Source of the DNA: Terricaulis silvestris
Lineage (GTDB): Bacteria; Pseudomonadota; Alphaproteobacteria; Caulobacterales; Aquidulcibacteraceae
Assembly: GCF_009792355.1 (NCBI RefSeq)
Contig: NZ_CP047045.1
Coordinates: forward strand, 496,001-560,000
Direction of reading: 5' to 3'
Length of the DNA: 64,000 nucleotides
Under the pieces are notes generated by a model, which did not search any database, was not told the DNA's origin, and saw only the letters and a program-made list of their open reading frames with translations. Positions 54,172 through 63,061 of this stretch are shown here, piece by piece. The first letter of the stretch is position 1. Each line of letters begins with the position of its first letter. Position numbers and translations under genes: made by a program.

Positions 54172-56574
54172 ATGAAGGGGAATTCCAAGAAGGCCCGCTG
54201 GGCCGCTTCAGCCAGCGTACTTGCCGGCTCGTTGTTTATGGCGACGGCGCCTGCGGCGTTTGCGCAGGATACGCCGGCCGCGCAAGCCGATGACGGCACA
54301 GTGGACGATATCATCGTTACCGCGCAGAGACGTTCTGAGCGCCTGCAAGACGTGCCGATCGCGGTTACCCCTGTAACGGCCGAGCTGCTTGAGAACGCCG
54401 GCGTCGCCGGTACGCTCGATCTGCAAGCGGTCGTTCCCGGGTTGCGCACATATCAAATCGGCTCAGCGCTCACGCCGTTCATCCGCGGCGTCGGGTCGAC
54501 GCAGTCGTCTGCAGGCTTTGAAAGCTCAATCGCGGTCTATCTCGATGGCGTCTACATTGGCAACAAGAGCTCGAACGTGTTCGATCTCGCCAACATCGAC
54601 CGCATCGAAGTGCTGCGCGGCCCACAAGGCACGCTGTTCGGTCGCAACGCCACGGGCGGCGCGGTCAACATCCTGACGCGTAATCCTGGATCCGGCCCCG
54701 AGTTCGAAGCGTCGGTCGGCGCAGGCGACATGGGCGAGCGCTCGTTCAGCATCTATGGCGGCGCGCCGCTCGGTGACACGCTGAGCGCAAACTTCGCGGT
54801 GAATGGTCGAGAGCATGATGGCTGGATCTACAATCCAGTTCGACAGACGAACCAGAATCCGCACGAAAGCTGGAGCCTCGCAGGCGTAGTGTTGTGGGAG
54901 CCTAGTGACAACCTCACGGTGCGCCTGAGCGGCAACCAGACCTACTATGACGAAGCGACGTTCCTCTCGGCGCGGCCGGAGCCCGGAACGCTTTCGGTTG
55001 CGGGCTCGAGCGGCTTTGTCGTGCCCGGTGAACGGGAGTCCAGCTCGGATCACGAAACGACTGCGCGCCAGGAAGCGTGGAATCTTGGCCTCAACGTGAC
55101 GTACGAGCTTCCAGCGTTCACGTTTGTATCGATCACGGGATACGGCGAAGGCCAAGCAGCGACGCTATCGGACTCCGATTTTTCGAACGCGACAATCGCG
55201 TATTCCGGCGCCTTTGGCATCGGCGAGCAGTTCACGCAGGAATTCCAGCTGCAGTCTCCCGACAACGATAGCCCGCTGTCCTGGATCGTCGGCGCGCACT
55301 ACATGCAGTTCGATGAAGGCGTCGGCAATCCGGGGGAGAACTTCATTTCCGCGGCGGGCGTGCCTTCACCCATTCGTCCGCAGGACCTCACCAATGCGGG
55401 TTACTGCGCATCCGGTGCCTATTGTGTGAATGGCATTGTCGCGATGGGCACCACGGAGTCGTGGGCGTTGTTCGGGCAAGGTACGTATGACTTCACTGAG
55501 GCGACGAGCCTCACGCTTGGCGTGCGTTACGGCGAGGAATCTCACTCCGTCGATGGCTACAGCTTCCGCTACCGAGCGGTGGCGGGAACGGTAAGCGATC
55601 CCGTTTACAACGGCGTCCTCGGCGCGCCGGGTCTGGTGTTTGACACCTCGCTCATCAATTCGACGGTGAGCGCCGCACAAGATTTTGACGCTACGACTTA
55701 TCGCATCGCCCTAGATCACAATTTCACCGACACGATCATGGGCTATGTCAGCTACAACACCGGCTTCAAGAGCGGCGCGTTCAATCAGACCACGCTTTCG
55801 ACGACCGCGGTCGATCCAGAAGAGCTGGCGGCGTGGGAAGTTGGCCTCAAGACGCAATGGTTCGGCAATCGCCTGCGTCTCAACGGCGCTTACTGGAGCT
55901 ACGAGTATTCGGATATCCAAGTCGGCCTCATCACCGGCTTCGGCATCACGACCGTGCAGAATGCGGCCGAGGCGAGCCTGCAAGGTATTGATATTGACTT
56001 CGAATGGCGGGCCACGGAGGCGTTGTCATTCACCGGCGGCTTCACCTGGCTGGAGTCGGAATATGACGATTACGGCGCTGGCCAGATTTTCCTGCCGCGC
56101 ACGACGGTGAACACGTCCTGTCCGGTGCCAGTTGGCGGCGTCGGCATCACGATGGCCGAGGCGCGTACGCGCGCGGCGGGTACGCCGATTGGAGGAAACT
56201 ATTCGTGCGCTGTGGATGCGGGCGGCGAGAGCCTCATCTTCGCGCCGGAGTTCAGTGGCAACGTGACTGTCGATTACGATATCCCACTCGCAAACGAATC
56301 GCGCCTCGCCCTGTCGAGTACGCTGTCGTACGTGTCGAGCTACACGGTGAGCCCGGGCGGCATCTTCGCGGAGATTCCCTCATTCGAGACGCTCGCTGCT
56401 TCGGTGACGTATCACGCGCCTAACGATGCTTGGTTCTTGCGCGCGTGGGGCGTCAACCTCACCGACGACCTGCATCCGATCTACATCTCGCCGCAGGCGC
56501 AGGGCTTTCAGTACGTCGAGAACAGACCCGTCACGTATGGCGTTACGTTTGGCGTAAACTTCGGCGGTCCGTAA
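54172..56574 (+). CDS. TonB-dependent outer-membrane receptor
   Basis: 800 residues. Signal peptide ending AAFAQDT at about residue 32, TonB box-like DDIIVTAQRR, plug with EVLRGPQGTLFGRNATGGAVN, and a 22-strand type barrel. Of the class found beside aromatic, terpenoid and steroid catabolic genes. ATG 54172 has GGGGAGGGA upstream. Followed by a strong terminator, then a second receptor gene. Confidence 0.94.
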   Translation: MKGNSKKARWAASASVLAGSLFMATAPAAFAQDTPAAQADDGTVDDIIVTAQRRSERLQDVPIAVTPVTAELLENAGVAGTLDLQAVVPGLRTYQIGSALTPFIRGVGSTQSSAGFESSIAVYLDGVYIGNKSSNVFDLANIDRIEVLRGPQGTLFGRNATGGAVNILTRNPGSGPEFEASVGAGDMGERSFSIYGGAPLGDTLSANFAVNGREHDGWIYNPVRQTNQNPHESWSLAGVVLWEPSDNLTVRLSGNQTYYDEATFLSARPEPGTLSVAGSSGFVVPGERESSSDHETTARQEAWNLGLNVTYELPAFTFVSITGYGEGQAATLSDSDFSNATIAYSGAFGIGEQFTQEFQLQSPDNDSPLSWIVGAHYMQFDEGVGNPGENFISAAGVPSPIRPQDLTNAGYCASGAYCVNGIVAMGTTESWALFGQGTYDFTEATSLTLGVRYGEESHSVDGYSFRYRAVAGTVSDPVYNGVLGAPGLVFDTSLINSTVSAAQDFDATTYRIALDHNFTDTIMGYVSYNTGFKSGAFNQTTLSTTAVDPEELAAWEVGLKTQWFGNRLRLNGAYWSYEYSDIQVGLITGFGITTVQNAAEASLQGIDIDFEWRATEALSFTGGFTWLESEYDDYGAGQIFLPRTTVNTSCPVPVGGVGITMAEARTRAAGTPIGGNYSCAVDAGGESLIFAPEFSGNVTVDYDIPLANESRLALSSTLSYVSSYTVSPGGIFAEIPSFETLAASVTYHAPNDAWFLRAWGVNLTDDLHPIYISPQAQGFQYVENRPVTYGVTFGVNFGGP

Positions 56575-56606
56575 GCGCGGTTACGTCCTTCGATGATCTG
56601 AGAATT

Positions 56607-56636
56607 GCGGCGGCGCCCTTCAGCGCCGCCGCTTTT
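56607..56636 (+). terminator. Rho-independent terminator
   Basis: GCGGCGGCGC-CCTTCA-GCGCCGCCGC followed by TTTT: perfect 10-base-pair stem with a six-base loop, 32 bases after the receptor stop. Confidence 0.9.
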
Positions 56637-56712
56637 GCGCGTGGCTGGCGATGAGAAAACCTTTGCGCGCCGCCACAAAAAATCGCGCAAGTGTCAAAGG
56701 GCTAAGCGGTAC

Positions 56713-56729
56713 CTTTTGAATGCCAAAAG
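56713..56729 (+). promoter_or_regulatory. Operator-like inverted repeat before second receptor
   Basis: CTTTTG-N5-CAAAAG, perfect 6-base arms, 45 bases before the GTG start. No promoter hexamers are clear. Confidence 0.35.
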
Positions 56730-56774
56730 AGCATCAGACACGGCTGAATTGCTGTGATGACGGGGAGGAATGTC

Positions 56775-59048
56775 GTGAACCATCTGGGTCCAGCCCGTGC
56801 GTTCGAGCGCCGCGAACGCACTTCGAAAATTCTCTGCGGAGGCGTACTAGCCGCCTTGATGTTAGCCCCGGGCATGGCGTTTGCACAACAAACGGCGCCG
56901 GAGGAAACGTCTGACGAAAGCGGCGAAATCGTCGTCACCGCACAGCGGCGCGAGGAGCTGCTGAGCCGCGTTCCTATTTCCGTGCAAGCGGTGACGCCTA
57001 CTGAGCTTCAAACCGCCGGCGTGGCGACGCCGCTTGACCTGCCCAACGTCGTGCCGGGCCTTACGACCAGCCCTGGCGCCACTGCCGGTGCATTCTTCAC
57101 GCCTTTCATCCGCGGCGTTGGCGCCAACTCGACGGCGATCGGGAATGATCCGTCAGTCGCACTTTTTATCGACGGCATCTACCAGTCGGACAAAGCGGCC
57201 AATGTTTTTGAAATGGCGGACCTCCAGCGCATCGAAGTGCTGCGCGGACCGCAAGGCACGCTGTTCGGGCGCAACGCGACAGGCGGGGCGGTGAACATTG
57301 TGACGCGCAGGCCGTCGCCTGATGCCGAATTGAACGCAGAAGTGAGCTACGGCAATTACGACGCCACCAATGCACGCGTCTACGCAACCGGCGGCAGTGA
57401 TACAGTTGCGGCCAGTATCGCAGCGACGCGCCGCGATGGCTTCGACTATTTCACCGTGCTCGGCACGGGCGAGGAAACGGGCGGACTCGAAAGCACGACA
57501 ATCAGCGGCCAGGTGCTCTTCACGCCGACCAGCAATTTTGAAGCCTTGCTCGGCCTCAACTGGATGGACAACAGCACGAATGTGCTCCGCGGCGCGCAGA
57601 ACATGGCACTCACCGATCCCATCCCGGTGGGCGTGTTCTTTGGCGGCACCGCGGCGCCCGATCCGTACACGGTCACCGAGCCGCAGTTGATCAACCGCAT
57701 TGAGAACTCCGGCCTGCGCGCTTCGCTGCGGATGCGGTATTCAATGCCGAACGTGGATCTAGTGTCGACCACGGGCGCTTCCGACCTCGAGACGCTGACG
57801 ACCCTCGATTACGACGCGACAGATTTGGATGTTTTCTTCTTCGACAACCCTGGCAACACCAAGGATTGGTCGCAGGAATTCCAGCTGCTCTCCACAAGTG
57901 ATGGCCCGTTGCAGTGGGTCGCGGGCGTTTACTACCTGCACAACGAATCCGAGATGACGCCGCTCACATTCGGCGTCGGCGCGCCGTATCCCGGCACCGA
58001 CGCACAGGTGCTCGCCACGCCCGGCGCGTCGCGCATTCAAACTTTCGCACGTGGGCCGATCGATGCCTGGGCTGTCTACGCGCAGGGCACCTATCAACTC
58101 ACTGACGCAACGCGGCTCACCGCCGGCGTGCGCTATACCTCGGAAGAGCGCAACTTCCAGTTCGAGCAATACGGAATCGGTCAGCTCACACCGATGATCT
58201 TTCTCCCAGCGCAGACGCTCTTGGCCACTGACGATCAGTCCGAGACGTTTGAGGAGCCGAGCTGGCGCATCGCGCTCGATCACACCTTCCGTGAAGGCCT
58301 GATGGGCTATCTAAGTTACAATCGCGGCTTCAAGAGCGGCACGTTCAACTTGAACGATTTCTGCCCCGGCCAAACGCCCGTGGAGTCCGAAATCCTCGAT
58401 GCGTATGAGGCTGGCCTCAAAGGACGCTGGCCGGGTGGCCTGACGGTCGACACCTCGGTGTTCTATTACGACTATCAGAACATCCAGGTGACGCGGATCG
58501 CGCCAAGCTCTTGCGGTGCGACCAGCCTGCAAAACGCCGGTGGCGAAGAGATCTACGGTCTCGACGTCGACCTCGGATTGCGCCCAACCGATAACCTGCG
58601 GCTTTCGGCTAACATCTCGCTGTTGCACGCCGAGTACTCGGACTTCTCCGGCGCTTCGGGCTTCACGCCCGGTTTCGTCGGCGGCACGGCGATTACGCTT
58701 GATGCAACCGGCGAACAGGCGATCTACTCGCCCGATTATTCGTTCACCCTGGGCGCCGACTACACCATTCCGCTGCAGAACCAAGGCTCAGTAAACTTCA
58801 ACGCCAGCTACTTCTACACGGATGGCTACAAAACCGTCGTCGGGGACGGCAACTATATCGATCCGTATGGTCAGCTTAGCGCAGCGATTCAATACAATGC
58901 GCCAGGCGATAACTGGTACGCGCGGCTCTGGGGCCGCAATCTCACTGACGAGGACTATGTCGGCCGAAACCTGAACGCCTTCGGTTCCCCATACACCTAC
59001 GTCGATCCGATGAGCTACGGCGTCGCGGTTGGGGTCAATCTGAACTAG
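56775..59048 (+). CDS. TonB-dependent outer-membrane receptor
   Basis: 757 residues. Signal peptide with LCGGVLAALMLAPGMAFAQ, TonB box-like GEIVVTAQRR, plug with EVLRGPQGTLFGRNATGGAVN, barrel ending VAVGVNLN. I chose GTG 56775 because GGGGAGGAA lies just before it; the GTG at 56754 would include that ribosome site in the protein. Similar in type to the receptor at 54172 but too different for a recent duplication. Confidence 0.94.
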   Translation: MNHLGPARAFERRERTSKILCGGVLAALMLAPGMAFAQQTAPEETSDESGEIVVTAQRREELLSRVPISVQAVTPTELQTAGVATPLDLPNVVPGLTTSPGATAGAFFTPFIRGVGANSTAIGNDPSVALFIDGIYQSDKAANVFEMADLQRIEVLRGPQGTLFGRNATGGAVNIVTRRPSPDAELNAEVSYGNYDATNARVYATGGSDTVAASIAATRRDGFDYFTVLGTGEETGGLESTTISGQVLFTPTSNFEALLGLNWMDNSTNVLRGAQNMALTDPIPVGVFFGGTAAPDPYTVTEPQLINRIENSGLRASLRMRYSMPNVDLVSTTGASDLETLTTLDYDATDLDVFFFDNPGNTKDWSQEFQLLSTSDGPLQWVAGVYYLHNESEMTPLTFGVGAPYPGTDAQVLATPGASRIQTFARGPIDAWAVYAQGTYQLTDATRLTAGVRYTSEERNFQFEQYGIGQLTPMIFLPAQTLLATDDQSETFEEPSWRIALDHTFREGLMGYLSYNRGFKSGTFNLNDFCPGQTPVESEILDAYEAGLKGRWPGGLTVDTSVFYYDYQNIQVTRIAPSSCGATSLQNAGGEEIYGLDVDLGLRPTDNLRLSANISLLHAEYSDFSGASGFTPGFVGGTAITLDATGEQAIYSPDYSFTLGADYTIPLQNQGSVNFNASYFYTDGYKTVVGDGNYIDPYGQLSAAIQYNAPGDNWYARLWGRNLTDEDYVGRNLNAFGSPYTYVDPMSYGVAVGVNLN

Positions 59049-59099
59049 GGGCTCGTATAACCGCCTCGGCTCACCCTCGTGGCGGATGCGAAGGGCGAG

Positions 59100-59124
59100 T
59101 GGTCCGCGTCAATGACGCGGACCA
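59100..59124 (+). terminator. Hairpin terminator (likely)
   Basis: TGGTCCGCGTCA-A-TGACGCGGACCA, perfect 12-base arms with one base between them (so about a 10-base-pair stem with a five-base loop), then TTTCG. Lies 51 bases after the receptor stop and before the convergent aldehyde dehydrogenase; could serve both strands. Confidence 0.7.
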
Positions 59125-59170
59125 TTTCGTATTGAGGAGGCGCGTGTCTGAGGCGCGCGCGGCTTAGGCG

Positions 59171-60661
59171 TTAGGCTAGATTGGCGTAGACCGACTTCGT
59201 CTCTGTGTAAGCGTCGATCGAAGCCCGGCCAAGCTCGCGGCCAAATCCGGATTGCTTATAGCCGCCGAACGGCGAGATCGCGTCCACTTGGAGGTAGGTG
59301 TTGATCCACACCGTGCCCGCGCGCAGCGCCGCGGCGACTTTGTGTGCGCGGCCGATGTCGCGCGTCCACACCGCGGCGGCGAGACCAAAATCGGTTTGGT
59401 TGGCTTGGCGGATGACATCTTCCTCGTCCGTAAACGGGATCACCGCCGCCACCGGGCCGAAGATCTCCTCGCGTGCGATGCGCATGTCATTGCTGACGCC
59501 AGTGAAGACGGTGGGCTGAACGAAATAGCCTTTTCCGCCGCGCGCCGCGCCTCCGAGCGCGACCTTCGCACCGTCCTTGCGGCCGACATCGAAGTAGCCG
59601 GTGACGCGCTCGAACTGTTCGCGCGAGACCAGCGGGCCCATCATGGTGCGCGCATCCATAGGATCGCCTGGCGCGAACGCCGCGGCATTGGCGATGAGCT
59701 TCTCCAGGAAGGCGTCGTGGACATCGCGATGCACAAACACGCGGGAGCTGGCGACGCAGATTTGGCCCGAGAGGAAACAGAAGCCGCTAACGCTGGCGCT
59801 GGCCGCGCGGTCGAGATCGGCATCGGGGAAGACAATGTTGGGCGACTTGCCACCCAGCTCAAGCGTGACGCGCTTCAGCGTGCTTGCTGCAGCCCGCACG
59901 ATAAGCTTGCCGACATCCGTCGAGCCTGTGAAAGCGATCTTGTCGACATCGGGATGCGCAACCAGTGCGGCGCCCGCGGTTTCGCCAAATCCTGTGACGA
60001 CGTTGACGGCGCCGGGAGGCACGCCAGCTTCAAGCATTAGTTCGCCGAAGCGGATCGCCGTGAGCGGCGTTTGCTCGGCGGGTTTCAGCACAACCGTGTT
60101 GCCGCACGCGAGCGCGGGGGCGATCTTCCACGAGGCGGAACTCAGCGGACCGTTCCACGGAATTATCTGGCCGCAGACGCCGACCGGCTCACGCAGCGTG
60201 TAGTTCAGCGTGTCTGGGCCGGATGGATTGGTTTCGCCATAAATCTTAGTTGGCCAGCCGGCGTAGTAGCGGAATGTGTTGGCGACATCCGCCACCTGGG
60301 CGCGCGCAAACGAGATGGGGCAGCCGTTGTTCAACGTCTCCATCTGCGCCAGCTCTTCGACGTGCTTTTCGACAATGTCGGCGATAGCGAGCAGGAGCTT
60401 GGTGCGTTCGTGCGGAGGCATGCCGCGCCAGCTCTTCTGTTCGAAGGTGCGCCGCGCGGCCTTGACTGCGGCGTCGACGTCTGCTGCCTCGCCGGAGGCT
60501 GCGGCGCCGATTTTCGCTTCCGTGGCGGGATTGATGGCGTCGAACGTCTTGCCGGATTGCGCCGGTGCGATCTTGCCGTCGATCAGGAGGCCCTTCGGGC
60601 TCGCCAGGAACGAGCGTACGGTGTCGTTCGGCGTTGTCACCGTTGTGGTTGCGTCTGCCAT
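59171..60661 (-). CDS. NAD-dependent aldehyde dehydrogenase
   Basis: 496 residues. FTGSTDVGK, LELGGKSPNIVF and nucleophile Cys in LSGQICVASSR; ends in YKQSGFGRELG. Betaine/retinal-type aldehyde dehydrogenase class. GAGGATCCC ribosome site; 10 bases after the alcohol dehydrogenase gene. Last step of an alcohol-aldehyde-acid oxidation operon begun by a P450. Confidence 0.94.
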   Translation of the reverse strand: MADATTTVTTPNDTVRSFLASPKGLLIDGKIAPAQSGKTFDAINPATEAKIGAAASGEAADVDAAVKAARRTFEQKSWRGMPPHERTKLLLAIADIVEKHVEELAQMETLNNGCPISFARAQVADVANTFRYYAGWPTKIYGETNPSGPDTLNYTLREPVGVCGQIIPWNGPLSSASWKIAPALACGNTVVLKPAEQTPLTAIRFGELMLEAGVPPGAVNVVTGFGETAGAALVAHPDVDKIAFTGSTDVGKLIVRAAASTLKRVTLELGGKSPNIVFPDADLDRAASASVSGFCFLSGQICVASSRVFVHRDVHDAFLEKLIANAAAFAPGDPMDARTMMGPLVSREQFERVTGYFDVGRKDGAKVALGGAARGGKGYFVQPTVFTGVSNDMRIAREEIFGPVAAVIPFTDEEDVIRQANQTDFGLAAAVWTRDIGRAHKVAAALRAGTVWINTYLQVDAISPFGGYKQSGFGRELGRASIDAYTETKSVYANLA

Positions 60662-60671
60662 GGGATCCTCG

Positions 60672-61781
60672 CTAGTCGAATGTGATGACGGTGCGGATGC
60701 TTTCGCCGCGTTCCATCATCTTGAAACCTTCGTTGATGCGTTCGAGCGGCAGGCGGTGGCTGACCAGCGCATCGGAGTGGAGCTTGCCTTGCACAAACCA
60801 ATCCATCATTCGAGCGATGTCGGTGCGCGGCTTTGACTTGCCAAAAAACGAGCCCATCACACTGCGGCCAGAGAGCACAGATGATACCGGGATAGCCAGC
60901 TGATCGCGTCCAGGCGGGCAGGCGCCGATCTGCACCAGTACGCCCCATTCCAGCCGCGTGGCGCCGAGCGCTTTTGGGCCGAGGTCGATATTGCCGACGC
61001 ACTCGAATGCATAGTCCGCACCCGCGCCGCCTGTCAGGTCTCGGATCGCGCCGGTGATGTCGTCGGTTTTCCGCGCGTCGATGAAGTGCGTCATGCCGAA
61101 TTGGCGGCCCACGGATTCTTTCGCCGGATTGGCGTCGACTCCGATGATCTGCGCCGCGCCGGCGAGTTGGGCGCCGTCGACGACGTTCAATCCGACGCCG
61201 CCTAATCCAAACACCACAACGGAGGCGCCCGCCTCGACCAACGCCGTGTAGAGCACCGATCCGACGCCGGTGGGTACTGCGCAGCCAAATAGACATGCGA
61301 CGTCGAATGGCACGCCATTCGGGATCTTCGTGGCGAAGACCTCGTCGACAATGGTGTGACTGGCGAACGCTGCGCCGGGCGCAAGCACGGAAACAGGCCC
61401 GTCGTTCAGTGTGAAGTGCGGCGAGGGTGCAAAGCCCACGCCCATCGCGGGTAGGCCGGCCTTCTCGCAAAGATTCGTGCGCCGCGTGGCGCACTGCCCG
61501 CACTCGCCGCATTCGCCGATCGCGCATGTCACAACACGATCGCCGACTTTGAGCGACTTCACGCCTGGGCCGCACGCGATCACGACGCCTGCGCCTTCGT
61601 GACCGGGGATCAGCGGCCGGCTCATCGGCACGCCGCCATCCATGACGAAGAGGTCGGAGTGGCAAAGCCCGGCGGCCTTTGCTTCGATCAGCACTTGACC
61701 CGGCCCCGGTTCGCCAAGCGTGACGGCCTCAATCGTAAGTGGCGCCTTGGCGCTGTGAGAGATGGCTGCACGCGCTTCCAT
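60672..61781 (-). CDS. Zinc-dependent alcohol dehydrogenase, class III-like
   Basis: 369 residues. Catalytic zinc Cys40, His61 and the Cys of FGCAVPTG; structural zinc Cys91, Cys94, Cys97, Cys105; NAD motif FGLGGVGLN. AGGAGG ribosome site; 11 bases after the P450 gene. Expected to oxidise the alcohol made by the P450 to an aldehyde. Confidence 0.93.
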   Translation of the reverse strand: MEARAAISHSAKAPLTIEAVTLGEPGPGQVLIEAKAAGLCHSDLFVMDGGVPMSRPLIPGHEGAGVVIACGPGVKSLKVGDRVVTCAIGECGECGQCATRRTNLCEKAGLPAMGVGFAPSPHFTLNDGPVSVLAPGAAFASHTIVDEVFATKIPNGVPFDVACLFGCAVPTGVGSVLYTALVEAGASVVVFGLGGVGLNVVDGAQLAGAAQIIGVDANPAKESVGRQFGMTHFIDARKTDDITGAIRDLTGGAGADYAFECVGNIDLGPKALGATRLEWGVLVQIGACPPGRDQLAIPVSSVLSGRSVMGSFFGKSKPRTDIARMMDWFVQGKLHSDALVSHRLPLERINEGFKMMERGESIRTVITFD

Positions 61782-61792
61782 GGTGACGCCTC

Positions 61793-63061
61793 CTAGTGCG
61801 CGGCGATCCCAGCGCTGGGTTTGAACTTGATGGGCATATGCTTGACGCCCCAGAACAGCGTCGACGCCGCCATCTGCGGCTCGCCCACGAGTTCGGGTGG
61901 ATCAGGCATGTGCTCAAGCAGATACTCAAATAGGATGCGCATTTCCGCCCGCGCCAGATGGGCACCGAGGCAATGGTGCTTGCCGATGGCGAAGCCCAGA
62001 TGGTTGTTCGGCGTGCGCGCGCTGTCGAAGCGCATTGGATTTGCGAACACGGCTTCGTCACGATTGGCCGAGACGATCCACACCACGACCCAATCGCCCT
62101 CTTTAATCTTCTGGCCGCCAATGACCATGTCTTCTGTCGCCGTTCGCAGCGTGTGCGTCAGCGGCGAAGCCCAACGCACACCTTCCTCCGCCGCGGCCTT
62201 CACTGCCGCCGGATCGTGACGTCGCTCTCGCAGGGCGCGCCATTGCGCCGGATCGCGCATCATTTCGAGTAACGCAGCGGATAGAGCCGCGCGCGTCGTT
62301 TCATGGCCGGCCGCGAAGAACATGAGGCCATTGAAGCCAAGCTTGTCCGGCGACAGTGGTTCGCCGTCGATCTCGGTGCGGGCGAGGGCGCTCAGCAGAT
62401 CGTTGCCATTGCCGCCGCGGCGCTCCAACGCAAGCTTGGCGCAATATTGGACAAGGTTGATCGTGCCCGCTTGGCTGGTCTCCAGCGGCGTCCCCACGCT
62501 CCATTCCGGGTCTTCCGGCGCAGCGCTCATGTTGTTCCAGCGATAGAGATCGTCCCAGTCAGACTCCGGCAAATCCATCATGGCGCTAATGACGGCGAGC
62601 GGTAGGCGGCCGGCTATGTCCACCGTGAAGTCGCACTCGCCACGCGGCAGCACGTCGCTGAGGATTTTCTTGGCGCAGTCGCGGATCAGTTGTTCGAGTT
62701 CAGCGATGCCGCCGACAGTGAAGCGCTCGTTAAAGACCCGACGCATCGTCATGTGCGGCTCACCGTCCATGACCGACAGGTTGGCGCCCGAACGGATGAG
62801 CCGCATGAACTCGCTCTTCTCAATATCGTCCATCTCGGCATTTTGTGGCAGCGAGGCGCCGTAGCGCTGGATTGAGAACGCCTTGTTATCGTTCATGAAG
62901 ACGTGCATCGCGTCGGCGTGCTTGGTCAGAGACCAAAAGCCACGCGAGAGGCCGCCCTCCGTCCAACGAACGGGCTCTTCTTTTCGCCACTTGGCCAGGA
63001 TGGCCATCGGATCGCCGGATGCGAAGAAGGCGGGCGAAGTGATTTTGACGTCGTCAGACAC
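61793..63061 (-). CDS. Cytochrome P450
   Basis: 422 residues. Heme Cys364 in FAIGKHHCLGAHLAR, I-helix AAGHETTRAALS, and EEGVR as the ExxR-like K-helix. Soluble class I enzyme; no ferredoxin or reductase gene is near. GTG start with GGGAGGCGC upstream. First gene of the P450-ADH-ALDH operon, so it probably hydroxylates a methyl or allylic carbon that is then oxidised to an acid. Confidence 0.94.
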   Translation of the reverse strand: MSDDVKITSPAFFASGDPMAILAKWRKEEPVRWTEGGLSRGFWSLTKHADAMHVFMNDNKAFSIQRYGASLPQNAEMDDIEKSEFMRLIRSGANLSVMDGEPHMTMRRVFNERFTVGGIAELEQLIRDCAKKILSDVLPRGECDFTVDIAGRLPLAVISAMMDLPESDWDDLYRWNNMSAAPEDPEWSVGTPLETSQAGTINLVQYCAKLALERRGGNGNDLLSALARTEIDGEPLSPDKLGFNGLMFFAAGHETTRAALSAALLEMMRDPAQWRALRERRHDPAAVKAAAEEGVRWASPLTHTLRTATEDMVIGGQKIKEGDWVVVWIVSANRDEAVFANPMRFDSARTPNNHLGFAIGKHHCLGAHLARAEMRILFEYLLEHMPDPPELVGEPQMAASTLFWGVKHMPIKFKPSAGIAAH

